From: Neolewinella persica DSM 23188
GTDB taxonomy: Bacteria > Bacteroidota > Bacteroidia > Chitinophagales > Saprospiraceae
Assembly (NCBI RefSeq): GCF_000373105.1
Contig: NZ_KB890413.1
Location: forward strand, 38,790-102,789
Length of the DNA: 64,000 nt
Direction: 5' to 3'
Numbering within the stretch: the first letter of the stretch is position 1; each line of letters opens with the position of its first letter. Shown here piece after piece: positions 34,174 through 42,544 of this stretch. The notes under the pieces were generated by a model, which was given only the letters and a program-made list of their open reading frames with translations, searched no databases and was not told the DNA's origin. Both the position numbers and the translations under genes were made by a program.

Positions 34174-35253
34174 TTATTCCCCTTTGGTTATTCGTTTCAT
34201 AAATTTTTCCTGCGCGTCGCCACAGAGCCACCTGATGACATTGTCACACCAGATTTCTTCCCGTTGCTGTGTAGAGATAACTCCTTCCTCTACTGCCAGG
34301 TCTAATAACTTGCCGGGGTACGAGGATTGTCGTTCACTCTCCATTTCTCCCAGCGGATAAGGATCGTCCAAACCGAGGAGAATCTGGTCGGTTCCCTTTT
34401 GCCTGCGGACCATCAGTTCCAGCGAGATTGTATCGTGCACCAGGGTGTCGAAGTAGATATTAGGATGGCCAACCGCTTTTCTTGGTCGGACTTTTCCTTC
34501 GAAGAGGTCCGGGCGGCCATCAAAACCCTGCGTTCTTCGGCCAATGTTGAGGTGATTCAGTTGCCCTCCGTGGGCAAAGCATACGCGAATATCCGGATAC
34601 TTGTCATACAAGCCGTTCAGGGTATAAAAGTGGTAAGCATCCGCGCACTGGGCAATCATCCATACCAGGTGAAAACGCCAGGCGGTGTTCTCCAGCTTTA
34701 TAAACTTCTCTCCGTCATACGGGTGAATTTCAATTGCCAGTTTATACTTATTAGCCAATTCGAAAATAGGTGCAGTTTCTTCATCAAAGATCCCCCGCCA
34801 GGTTCCACTCGTATCCATATAGTGTGTCGGCAGGCAGAGCAATTGCATTTCCAGTTCTTCGACACAACGTTCAATCTCCCAACAGGCACCGTCGATAAAT
34901 CCGGCATGTACAACAAACCCACACGTAAATTTTTTGGGATGATCCCGCTGTACGCCAGCATTAAAGTCATTTTGAAACCGCAGGGCCTGTTTCATGTCTT
35001 GTATGCGCAGGCCATTCCCGTACAGCTGCGATAGGTTGAGCACCACGCTGTGGTCAATCCGGTTACGCTCCATCCATTCAAGCTTTTCGTCCAGGAAGAA
35101 GCTTGAATCTGTAACGGGCCGCTTCCAGTTCTTCTGAAGCATGTACTTCCTGTCTTCATCAATCCAGAAGATCTCCTGGTCTTTTAGATAAGCCGGAATT
35201 TGCGCTGGATATGGTAGTAGATGGGAATGTCCGTTGATTCTTAGACCCTGCAT
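34174..35253 (-). CDS. nbaD: 2-amino-3-carboxymuconate-6-semialdehyde decarboxylase (ACMSD)
   Basis: 359 residues from ATG 35253 (MQGLRINGHSHLL). Amidohydrolase-type decarboxylase. The metal motif is GHSHLL (His9, His11), with later EIHPYDGEK, VCFAHGGQLNHL and LLGLDDPYPLGE giving the histidines and Asp of the zinc site. It turns 2-amino-3-carboxymuconate semialdehyde into 2-aminomuconate semialdehyde and diverts flux from NAD (quinolinate) synthesis to degradation. Gene order 3HAO - ACMSD - kynU on this strand matches its use of the dioxygenase product. Length is normal for the family. Confidence 0.92.
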   Translation of the reverse strand: MQGLRINGHSHLLPYPAQIPAYLKDQEIFWIDEDRKYMLQKNWKRPVTDSSFFLDEKLEWMERNRIDHSVVLNLSQLYGNGLRIQDMKQALRFQNDFNAGVQRDHPKKFTCGFVVHAGFIDGACWEIERCVEELEMQLLCLPTHYMDTSGTWRGIFDEETAPIFELANKYKLAIEIHPYDGEKFIKLENTAWRFHLVWMIAQCADAYHFYTLNGLYDKYPDIRVCFAHGGQLNHLNIGRRTQGFDGRPDLFEGKVRPRKAVGHPNIYFDTLVHDTISLELMVRRQKGTDQILLGLDDPYPLGEMESERQSSYPGKLLDLAVEEGVISTQQREEIWCDNVIRWLCGDAQEKFMKRITKGE

Positions 35254-35373
35254 ATTAATGATTATAAACTCGTCCGTCGGGGTAACCTGTGGGGCCTGAC
35301 TGATCGGAGGAGGGATTGGATTGAGAAGGCGACATGAGGTGATCACGTAATAGCAATGCAGCCAAATGGTTTT

Positions 35374-35453
35374 CCAGCAGGGGCGATCCTTTGCGGTTGC
35401 CCCCTGCTGGACTTCTCAAAAGGGACCGCGTCGCTTTGCGAACGCAGAATCGC
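35374..35453. repeat. Family E repeat with hairpin
   Basis: A perfect 10-bp arm hairpin (CCAGCAGGGG/CCCCTGCTGG, 35374-35410) contains GGCGATCCTTTGCGGTTGCC, followed by GCTTTGCGAACGCAGAATCG. It lies between the ACMSD and dioxygenase genes and resembles the block at 31366-31492. Confidence 0.65.
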
Positions 35454-35489
35454 CTGCCGACAGCAACGTCTACAGTCGTTTTGGTAAAA

Positions 35490-36005
35490 TTAAGCAGGTT
35501 TCTCCATCACCGCACCGCAGGAATCACAGGTACGCAAGGCTTCGTTAGCGTAGAACCTGTCAAAAATTACGGGCATATCTTTTTCGATATTCTGCAGGGC
35601 AAAGGGTTCTTCGTATAATTTGGTGTGGCACTGTTCACAAAACCAGGCCAGGCCGTCGTCCACCCCTTCGGGCCTTCTTTGCTCAATTACCAGGCCCACC
35701 GTATTGGCTCCTCTTTGGGGAGAATGGGGAATGTTTGGTGGCAGGTAGAACACTTCTCCTTCTCTGATGTGTACGTCCCGGGGTTCACCGTTTTCGATGA
35801 CCTTCAGTACGATATCTCCTTCTACCTGATAGAAAAATTCAGGTGTCTGGTTAAGGTGGTAATCTTTTCGGGAGTTTGGGCCGCCAACAATCATTACAAT
35901 GTAGTCCTCATTGTAAATGGCCTTATTTCCTACGGGTGGTTTCAGCAGGTGGCGGTTGTCCTCTATCCATTGCTTGAAGTTTATGGCGGGTGGTAATGTC
36001 GACAT
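35490..36005 (-). CDS. nbaC: 3-hydroxyanthranilate 3,4-dioxygenase
   Basis: 171 residues. Cupin fold with the iron ligands His50 and Glu56 (DYHLNQTPEFFYQ) and His94 (PPNIPHSPQR). A C-terminal rubredoxin-like metal site is formed by Cys123, Cys126, Cys160 and Cys163 (CEQC, CDSC), as in bacterial 3HAO. It opens the ring of 3-hydroxyanthranilate to 2-amino-3-carboxymuconate semialdehyde. It is the second gene of the cluster in transcription order, 53 bases downstream of the decarboxylase gene. All ligand residues are intact. Confidence 0.95.
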   Translation of the reverse strand: MSTLPPAINFKQWIEDNRHLLKPPVGNKAIYNEDYIVMIVGGPNSRKDYHLNQTPEFFYQVEGDIVLKVIENGEPRDVHIREGEVFYLPPNIPHSPQRGANTVGLVIEQRRPEGVDDGLAWFCEQCHTKLYEEPFALQNIEKDMPVIFDRFYANEALRTCDSCGAVMEKPA

Positions 36006-36058
36006 GAATTTATTTTTTTGGTTAGGAAATAATCGGGTATTGTCGGGTATGAAAGGCT

Positions 36059-36850
36059 TTAGTCATTGGCTTCGGCCACCGTCAACCGGACGGTTCCCAG
36101 CCCTTCAAAAAGGCCTTCTACCCTATCGCCAGCCTGAAGGTACACCGCTGACGTAGCAGCACCCGCTAAGATAACCGCCCCTGATTCAATTACTTCTCCG
36201 TTTTCGTGCAAAATTCGGGCGATCTCCACCAATGAGGCCAGCGGGTTGCCCAGTATGGCGTTCGAATTGCCTTGCTGCGCCACTTCTCCATTTATTTTCA
36301 AGGTTATTCCCTGGGCCCCGAATGGGGTATTCGGGGGCATCCAATCTCCAATTACGTAGGCGGCCGAGGAGCAGTTATCGGCAATAACATCCTCCAGGGA
36401 AAACTTGAAGTTTTCGTACCTGGAATCTATCACTTCCAATGCGCCGGCCACTCCGGCAAGAAAATCGGGTGCTTCTTCCAGAGAGATCGGCCGGTCAATT
36501 CGGTCACTGATCAAAAAAGCAATCTCAGGTTCTACTCTGGGATGGATGAATTCGTCCTTGCGCAAAACGTCACCAGGCTTCACTTCCATGTGATCCGTCA
36601 GGCGTCCCCAAATTATTTCATGGACCCCCATTTGTTCCATCTTTGCCTTACTGGTAAAACCGAGTTTAAAGCCAGTTGCCTTTTCGCCTCTGGCGTACCG
36701 TTTGTCCAGGGAGGCGGCTTGTATTGCGTAGGCTTCCACCAAGCTTATTTCCTGACTCAGGCTAACCTGTGGAATTGCTTTGGCAGAGAAAGCTGCTTGG
36801 TCCAGCAGCGTGGCTAGGTGACCTATTGATTGTGCCATATGATGATGCAT
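36059..36850 (-). CDS. 4-oxalocrotonate decarboxylase (2-oxo-3-hexenedioate decarboxylase)
   Basis: 263 residues from ATG 36850; ATG 36838 (MAQSIGHL) is also plausible. FAH-like family: GFKLGFTSKAKMEQMG, HPRVEPEIAFLISD and GALEVIDSRYENFKFSLEDVIADNCSSAAYV. The DSRYENFKF stretch is typical of the decarboxylase branch (DmpH/XylI), distinguishing it from the hydratase at 30134. It decarboxylates 4-oxalocrotonate to 2-hydroxypenta-2,4-dienoate. It is the first gene of the cluster in transcription order, so the promoter is presumably in 36851-37157. Confidence 0.88.
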   Translation of the reverse strand: MHHHMAQSIGHLATLLDQAAFSAKAIPQVSLSQEISLVEAYAIQAASLDKRYARGEKATGFKLGFTSKAKMEQMGVHEIIWGRLTDHMEVKPGDVLRKDEFIHPRVEPEIAFLISDRIDRPISLEEAPDFLAGVAGALEVIDSRYENFKFSLEDVIADNCSSAAYVIGDWMPPNTPFGAQGITLKINGEVAQQGNSNAILGNPLASLVEIARILHENGEVIESGAVILAGAATSAVYLQAGDRVEGLFEGLGTVRLTVAEAND

Positions 36851-37157
36851 TTTTTGTGTACTGGTCAATATAGGTTTTTTATAAACGGGGAAAAATGTCG
36901 GGTTTTCAAGTTGTCGAGTTCTCTCGTTATCAGGCTATCAGGTTCGCTCGTTATCGGGTGGTCAGGTTGTCGGGTTTTCTTGACAATTGGATAACCTTGA
37001 CAACCTGACAACTCGACCACCTGACCATCTGATTAATTGGGCGGGGCCGCAGGTGCAGGGGAAGTTGGACAGGAGCAAAGTTGTATCGGCAACGATGCGG
37101 ACTACTTCTCTTTAAGGGGAGCAATGGGCAAGAAGTAATACAACACCCAAAACTATT
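36851..37157. other. 307-base region upstream of the kynurenine cluster
   Basis: It contains an inverted set of degenerate TTGTCGGG octamers (36895-37034) that can fold into a hairpin, and a family A core at 37039-37057 (GGGCGGGGCCGCAGGTGCA). The kynurenine cluster promoter should lie here or just upstream. I cannot name a regulator site. Confidence 0.5.
37039..37057 (+). repeat. Family A core, single copy
   Basis: GGGCGGGGCCGCAGGTGCA, followed by GGGGAAGTTGGACAGGAGCA-type purine extension. An inverted core lies at 37795, but a gene and a tRNA are in between, so they are not called a pair. Confidence 0.75.
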
Positions 37158-37478
37158 CTACCGCTCCTGCGGATAACAGAGCGTGCAAGTATTGTATTTT
37201 TCTATCAGCTCAGGAGTTGTCGACGCTTTCGCGTCATCGTTCAGTTGGTCAACCATCAAAACTACTTCCCCAGTTTCCCGGTGTCTAAATTTCAGTATGC
37301 GGTTAATACCATTGTTCTGCTGAACCAACTGCTTAGTAATCCGATAAATTTCCAGCACAGCTGCCCGGCCAATGTCGGTATCGACCGTAGCAGTTGCAAC
37401 GAATCTGCCGTCAAATCGATAGGTATCGACGGCTTCTTGCAGTTGAGGCTCCCAAGGGAACTTAGTTGGTGCTGTCAT
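37158..37478 (-). CDS. Hypothetical protein
   Basis: 106 residues from ATG 37478 (MTAPTKFPWEPQLQEAVDTY). I do not recognise it. It is soluble, with no signal peptide or membrane segment. Its beta-strand-like ATATVDTDIGRAAVLEIYRIT and RILKFRHRETGEVVLMVDQL are followed by a short tail with Cys-Thr-Leu-Cys (CTLCYPQER), a possible metal or redox pair. It is on the same strand as the kynurenine cluster, upstream of its first gene by about 310 bases, and just downstream of the tRNA. The link to kynurenine metabolism is positional only. Confidence 0.65.
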   Translation of the reverse strand: MTAPTKFPWEPQLQEAVDTYRFDGRFVATATVDTDIGRAAVLEIYRITKQLVQQNNGINRILKFRHRETGEVVLMVDQLNDDAKASTTPELIEKYNTCTLCYPQER

Positions 37479-37574
37479 GGTAAGGTTTTTTGATTGCCTC
37501 GTTAATATCGCAATCCCAATACATTTTATCAAAATAAAACAAGAAGACTCGCAAGGTACCGCTACCTAAAATCA

Positions 37575-37610
37575 AAAAAGCCTCGCAATCCAAAGGATCA
37601 CAAGGCTTTT
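37575..37610 (-). terminator. Rho-independent terminator of the tRNA gene
   Basis: AAAAGCCTTGTGATCC / GGATTGCGAGGCTTTT stem around a TTT loop, followed by a T-run on the minus strand, directly after the tRNA gene. Confidence 0.85.
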
Positions 37611-37617
37611 AAGAACG

Positions 37618-37691
37618 TAGCGCGAGGGTGACTCGAACACCCGACCTCAGGATTATGAATCCTGCGCTCTAACCGGCTGAGCTACCGCGCC
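37618..37691 (-). tRNA. tRNA-Met (CAU)
   Basis: 74 bases that fold into a full cloverleaf. Acceptor GGCGCGG, D-arm GCTC...GAGC, anticodon stem CAGGA...TCCTG with loop TTCATAA (anticodon CAU), T-arm GGGTG TTCGAGT CACCC. The acceptor closes with G-U pairs at both ends. CCA is not encoded. It carries an elongator-type start pair rather than the initiator mismatch, so I call elongator Met; an Ile-CAU (lysidine) reading is not excluded. Confidence 0.85.
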
Positions 37692-37709
37692 ATTTTGGTT
37701 AAGCGGCTG

Positions 37710-37740
37710 CAAAGATAATGCCTTCTGGCAAATTTGACAA
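37710..37740 (-). promoter_or_regulatory. tRNA promoter
   Basis: On the minus strand, TTG (37738-37740) and TATCTTTG (37710-37717) are separated by 20 bases, matching the Bacteroidota -33/-7 layout. The tRNA begins 18 bases downstream. Confidence 0.65.
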
Positions 37741-37794
37741 CTGGCAGGTGAAAATTATCTTCATCAGGGAAAATCTGCTCCTTTGTCCTTCCTT

Positions 37795-37812
37795 TGCACC
37801 TGCGGCCCCGCC
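37795..37812 (-). repeat. Family A core, single copy
   Basis: TGCACCTGCGGCCCCGCC preceded by the pyrimidine extension CTGCTCCTTTGTCCTTCCTT. It lies upstream of the TPR/HTH gene. Confidence 0.75.
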
Positions 37813-37948
37813 TCCTACTCCTGCTTCCCCAGAGCAAGACCGGGGCCATAAAATATTACCCAAATAAAGCGCCCCAGGCTCAGTGATTCTGTAATTGAAC
37901 TGAATCGGGGTAATATTCCACCTCCCGAAACGATGTTATCTTAGAAGC

Positions 37949-39589
37949 TTGAACCACACCTTTAGTAACAAAACATCCGTTTTGCTCTACCAACTCGTCT
38001 TAATTCCCGTCTACCTCCTCTCCTTGTTTCCGTTGCAAACCTCGGGCTTCGCCTCATTGCCGAGTCAGCTACAGGCGGCCCCTACCGATACGGCCAAAGT
38101 CCTTGCCCTTACTGATCTCGCCTGGGAGTACCTCTATAATTCAACGGACACGAGCCGGAAATACTGCCAGGAAGCCTACGCATTAGGCAAGCAGCTCAAT
38201 TATCAATATGGCATGGGTTTAGCCCTGGAAACAGAGGGCATTATCCTACACAACTCCCTTCAGTGGGAAGCAGCTACGGCTTCTTTTCTGGCCGCAGCCA
38301 AACATTATGAGACCGCTGGTGCCAAAACAGCCTTCGCCGGTCTTTACAACAACCTGGGGCTTCTGCTACTTGACACGCAGGATACCCTCCGGGCCCTCGA
38401 TTATCTGGAACGTGGACTGGCCTATGAGATGGAAGCCGGGGATACCTCAGACATGCTGATTTCTCAAATCAACATCTACGTCCTTTACTCTGCCACCGGG
38501 CAACTGGACCGTGCTGAGGAAGGCTTCCGGAGTATCCTGCCTATTGCTAAGGACATCCGGGACCTTCACCTCGAACAGGCCATTCGCGGAAACTTGGCCG
38601 TCATTGACCTGCGGCGAGGAAAATATCCCGCTGCCGCCGAGCAATTCCGGCAGCTGCTCACTCCGGGACCAGACTCCCTCAGGCGTAATCAACTATACAT
38701 CTCCACCACGACTTCGCTGGCGGAAGCATTGTTCCGCCTGCAGCAACCAGGGGAGGCAGCTGAGTACATCATAAAAGCCCGGAACCGGATGGAACAATCC
38801 GGAGACCAACGCTACTTGCTCAACATTCTGCAACTCGAAGTAGAGCAGGCCAAATCACAGGGGAACCTGCAGGTGCAAGTCGAAAAATTGAATCTATACC
38901 ACGCCGTTAAAGACAGTGTGGCTGAAGCAAAAAACCTGCACCAGATTGCGGTACTAAATGCTAATTATGAGTACCTGCGGCAGCGGGAGGAAATCGCGAG
39001 TCTCAACCTGGAAAATGCCATCGAGGCACAACGGCTACAGCGGGAACGCATCCTGTACGCCGGCGTCTTTCTCGCCATCTTCCTTATCGGCTGGTTCAGC
39101 TATCAGCGTTATCGCCAGAAGTTAATAACCGAAAGAGCGTTTCGGGCCAAGCAGGCGATGGAGCTGCAATATAAAAGCAGTCAGTTGCACACCTTTACCA
39201 GCCACCTTGCTGACCGTAACCAACGTATCCAGGAACTGGAAGCCGTCTTTTCGGAGCAGGATAGCAATAGGCACCAGCTGACCGCACGACTGAGTTCTTT
39301 GGCGATCCTGACGGAGGAAGATTGGTGTAAATTCCAACAGCTTTTTCATGAGGTCCACCCTGATTTTCTGCCTAGGATGCGGCGTGACGCCATCGGCTAT
39401 ACCGAAGGCGAACTACGCTTGGCCGCCCTTATCAGTCTCGGTCTTGATCGTCAAACAATTGCCAATATTTTGGGTATCTCCTCCGAGAGTGTCCGCAAGA
39501 ATGTCTATCGATTAGAAAAGAAAGTGGCGTTGGATAAACAAGCATCACTGGTTGGGTATCTGAATAAGTATCAGGTGGCGGCAAGCTGA
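37949..39589 (+). CDS. TPR sensor-regulator with C-terminal LuxR-like HTH
   Basis: 546 residues from TTG 37949; no ATG is available before the signal-like segment SVLLYQLVLIPVYLLSLF. TPR repeats fill roughly 40-330 (WEAATASFLAAAKHYE, ALDYLERGLAYEMEAGD, AIRGNLAVIDLRRGKYPAAAEQFRQLL). A membrane helix (~371-391, ILYAGVFLAIFLIGWFSYQR) follows. The C-terminus from ~470 holds a helix-turn-helix like those of LuxR-type regulators: GYTEGELRLAALISLGLDRQTIANILGISSESVRKNVYRLEKKV. This is the usual Bacteroidota membrane-bound TPR-HTH regulator: TPRs in the periplasm, HTH inside. Target genes are unknown. Confidence 0.82.
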   Translation: MNHTFSNKTSVLLYQLVLIPVYLLSLFPLQTSGFASLPSQLQAAPTDTAKVLALTDLAWEYLYNSTDTSRKYCQEAYALGKQLNYQYGMGLALETEGIILHNSLQWEAATASFLAAAKHYETAGAKTAFAGLYNNLGLLLLDTQDTLRALDYLERGLAYEMEAGDTSDMLISQINIYVLYSATGQLDRAEEGFRSILPIAKDIRDLHLEQAIRGNLAVIDLRRGKYPAAAEQFRQLLTPGPDSLRRNQLYISTTTSLAEALFRLQQPGEAAEYIIKARNRMEQSGDQRYLLNILQLEVEQAKSQGNLQVQVEKLNLYHAVKDSVAEAKNLHQIAVLNANYEYLRQREEIASLNLENAIEAQRLQRERILYAGVFLAIFLIGWFSYQRYRQKLITERAFRAKQAMELQYKSSQLHTFTSHLADRNQRIQELEAVFSEQDSNRHQLTARLSSLAILTEEDWCKFQQLFHEVHPDFLPRMRRDAIGYTEGELRLAALISLGLDRQTIANILGISSESVRKNVYRLEKKVALDKQASLVGYLNKYQVAAS

Positions 39590-39755
39590 GTTTAACCGGC
39601 CACCGCTACCAGCAGTGTTCTTCTTTCCAGGGGCTTAAATCCGGCACTGCTCGTCAGAGTAGGCACCTTACACCTTTTGGTAACCGCAGGGTCATTCCGC
39701 CCTCGCTGAGCAAACGCGGCCAATATGACTTGACGTTGGTAGAGGTGGGGCTTAC

Positions 39756-41183
39756 TCAGTGCTTCACCCACCGGGTTACAGACGAAGCATCCACTCCATC
39801 AAGCATTCGCAGAAAGTACATGCCTGCGGGTAGCCCGGCGATGTCAATCGGCGCATTTTGCTCACCGGACAGGGTCCCGCCAAGCCACCGTTTGCCACAG
39901 ACATCAATAATCTCGAAACCTCCTGACTGCGTAAGACCATCTACCCAAAGCTGATCTTGTGCCGGGTTAGGGAAAAGTAAAACAGCTTTCTGAATATCCG
40001 GAATCTTGACGCTTTGCGGGCCATAGATTGTAGCGGTTCCATCCTGATCGACCTGCCGCAGCCGGTAGAAGACCAATCCGGTGGGAGGCGAGGTATCCTC
40101 CGCCTCATAATGTTGGTTTCCTCCGCCTTCTGCCGTACTTGCCAGGGGCTCTCTGACCACCTGCACGACTTCCCACACCCGTCCGTTCCGGGATCTTTCG
40201 ACGTCAAAATAAGCGTGATCGTCCTCCAGGGAGGTAGACCAATTCAACAGCACCTTTCCTTTACGTTGGGCAGCGGAAAAGGTCGTCAATTCAACCGGCA
40301 ACACGACCCCGGGCATGTGGTTACTGAAGCAGGGGCTGTAGTTTACCGGATTGGTTACAATTGAGGTATGCGGGACAAAGCCGCCGGTGGTATTTCCGTC
40401 CGGGTTGAGGGCGAGTGAGACATTGGGCGGAACGGCCGTCCCCGGAAAGGACATGGTATGGACAAGTCCTCCGGTAGGCGGACCTAATGACACAATATCC
40501 CCATTTGAACTGATGGATTAAAAGCCGCCGGGTGCGTAATGGCATGGATCGAATAAGGTTCCTCCACCGAATACGGTCAATGCTTGTCGCGGGCCTAAAA
40601 TCGTTGCCGGCGGAAAGGTGTAGCGTACGGTGCCACCAATGATCAGGATCCAGCCGTTCAGGTCAATCTCCACCTGAGCGTCTGGGTTGAAGACTTCCAC
40701 GAATTGTTCTTCCAGAAAGTTAACTACGCCGTCATCATTGGTGTCGGAACCGGGTTCGGGGAGCACTTCGTTGATCAGGACCGTCAAGTCGTCTGCGCAG
40801 ATATAATTCGGAGTGGTAAAATTATAGAAAATGGCATCTGGCCCCGCGCAGCCCGGCCCGATGATCCCCAATACATAGGCGGAGGAAGGTACCAGGCCGA
40901 TCAGTTCTATTACTCCATCCGAAGTTGCTGCGGGGTCATCCCCGCCTACAGTTGCACTACCGGGCCCTGTGACAAAAACAGATGCTCCTGGGGCCACTCC
41001 GAGATAGGGCATCCGTAAGGTCAGTTGATTGCCGTTGATGCAGCGGTATTTGGCGGTAGCGGGGTCGATGGTTACCGGACAAGCGACTTCCACTTGTGGG
41101 TCGGCCTCCGGTAAGGCTTGCAAAGGATTAATGACAGCTACAGCTACAGCTACTAAAACGAGGATAAAAAGTAAACGGGGCAT
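39756..41183 (-). pseudogene. Lamin-tail T9SS protein interrupted by an in-frame stop
   Basis: The 5' half (41183 to 40518, 221 residues) starts with a signal peptide (MPRLLFILVLVAVAVAV) and runs into a lamin tail domain: INEVLPEPGSDTNDDGVVNF, FVEVFNPDAQVEIDLNGWIL, LGPRQALTVFGGG. It stops at a TAA (40518-40520), in the middle of that domain. The same frame continues without shift: SSNGDIVSLGPPTGG completes the lamin tail domain, followed by a PVELTTFSAAQRKGKVLLNWSTS beta-sandwich and a T9SS type A sorting domain (LLFPNPAQDQLW, GMYFLRM, VTRWVKH). Removing the one stop codon gives an ordinary ~475-residue secreted protein. It may be a recent nonsense mutation or a sequencing error. Confidence 0.75.
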
Positions 41184-41436
41184 AAGGCTTTCGTTTTTCA
41201 GGATTACTTCCAGCCCGGCTTTGGACAACCAAACACCAAAAACTGGAGATTTAATACTGACGAAAGTAGTGGCGGGTGGTAGCTGTAAGCAATAGCTTAC
41301 GGGGCTTGTCCCGGTTTTGTCACAGCCCATGAAACTTAGTCAAACCAGCAAATCATTGGATGAAAACCATCCTTGCTGCTCGACAACCAGACAACCCGAT
41401 AACCCGACACACCTGCAACACCTGCAACCTGCAACC

Positions 41437-42399
41437 TCAATAAACCTCCTTAGCAATAGCCTGAATCGTGCTGGAGTCCCCCATCGTATAGTAGTGCAGG
41501 CAGGGAGCGCCGCGTTCTTTTAATTCCTGACTTTGGGCCACGCACCATTCGATGCCTACCTGACGGCGGGCTTCCGCGTCTTTAGCCTTCGTGATGGCAC
41601 TGACCAGATCATCGGGCAGGTCAATGTAGAAGAGGCGGGGAATGGAGTTAAGTTGGTACAGCTTTGTGAGCGGCTTCAGGCCCGGGACTATGGGCACGTC
41701 GATACCGGCAGCACGAACCGCGTCCACAAAATCGAAGTACTTCTGGTTATCGAAGAACATCTGGGTGACGATGTAATTAGCGCCAGCGTCGATCTTCTGC
41801 TTGAGGTAACGCAGGTCGATCTCCCGGTTCGGCGCCTCAAAGTGCTTCTCGGGGTAACCGGCCACGCCGATGCAGAAGTTGGTCTTCGAGGCTTCGTCGG
41901 TTACCGTCAAGTCATCCAGGTAGATGCCGTTATTCATGTTACGGATCTGCTTCACCAAATCGGAGGCAAAGTTGTGGCCTTCCTTTTCGGGAATAAACTT
42001 GCCTTCGAATTTACGCGCATCGCCGCGCAGCGCCAGGACGTTCTGTACGTCGAGAAAACCAAGGTCAATCAGGGCGTTCTCGGTATCCTGGCGGGTGAAG
42101 CCACCACACAAGAGGTGCGGTACGGCATCTACACCGTAGCGATGCATAATCGCCGCACAGATTCCTACGGTACCTGGCCGTTTCCGGATCGAGGCCTTCT
42201 CGTAGTATCCACTTGGCCGACGCTTATAGACGTACTCTTCGCGGTGGTACGTCACGTCGATAAATGGTGGTTTGAATTCCATCAGGGGGTCCAGGGTATC
42301 GAAGATAGCCTGCATGCTACCGCCCTTCAGAGGAGGCAACACTTCAAAGCTGATGAGGGTCTTACCCTTGGCTTTTTCAAAATATTCGGTAACGCGCAT
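41437..42399 (-). CDS. metF: 5,10-methylenetetrahydrofolate reductase
   Basis: 320 residues. TIM-barrel FAD enzyme: ISFEVLPPLKGGS near the start, DVTYHREEY, HLLCGGFTRQDTENAL, LALRGDARK, and FCIGVAGYPEKHFEAPN, all MetF signatures. The later DAGANYIVTQMFFDNQKYFDFV is also diagnostic. It reduces methylene-THF to methyl-THF for methionine synthesis. It stands alone on this strand with a -7 box 25 bases upstream, and is divergent from the giant repeat protein gene. Confidence 0.95.
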   Translation of the reverse strand: MRVTEYFEKAKGKTLISFEVLPPLKGGSMQAIFDTLDPLMEFKPPFIDVTYHREEYVYKRRPSGYYEKASIRKRPGTVGICAAIMHRYGVDAVPHLLCGGFTRQDTENALIDLGFLDVQNVLALRGDARKFEGKFIPEKEGHNFASDLVKQIRNMNNGIYLDDLTVTDEASKTNFCIGVAGYPEKHFEAPNREIDLRYLKQKIDAGANYIVTQMFFDNQKYFDFVDAVRAAGIDVPIVPGLKPLTKLYQLNSIPRLFYIDLPDDLVSAITKAKDAEARRQVGIEWCVAQSQELKERGAPCLHYYTMGDSSTIQAIAKEVY

Positions 42400-42424
42400 A
42401 GGCGGGGTTAGCTTATTGGGGACG

Positions 42425-42432
42425 CAAAGATA
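42425..42432 (-). promoter_or_regulatory. -7 box of metF
   Basis: TATCTTTG on the minus strand, exact consensus, 25 bases from the metF start codon. No good -33 TTG is visible. Confidence 0.45.
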
Positions 42433-42544
42433 ACCTGCAGGGACTTTTCCGCTTCTTTTAGTCGGAACAGACTACGACGGCAAAGCACCATTTCGGTGCA
42501 TTCTGAAGCATTTTCCTACCTTCAAGCCTTCGATATTCCCTCTG

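Noticed and set aside
37039..37812. The two family A cores at 37039 and 37795 as one large element carrying a gene and tRNA
   Set aside because: They face the right way but are over 700 bp apart, far larger than other pairs, and flank a tRNA with its own promoter and terminator; likely two single copies.
41533..42411. A 292-residue rightward open frame
   Set aside because: It is antisense to metF, which has all family motifs; the frame has no protein-like features.
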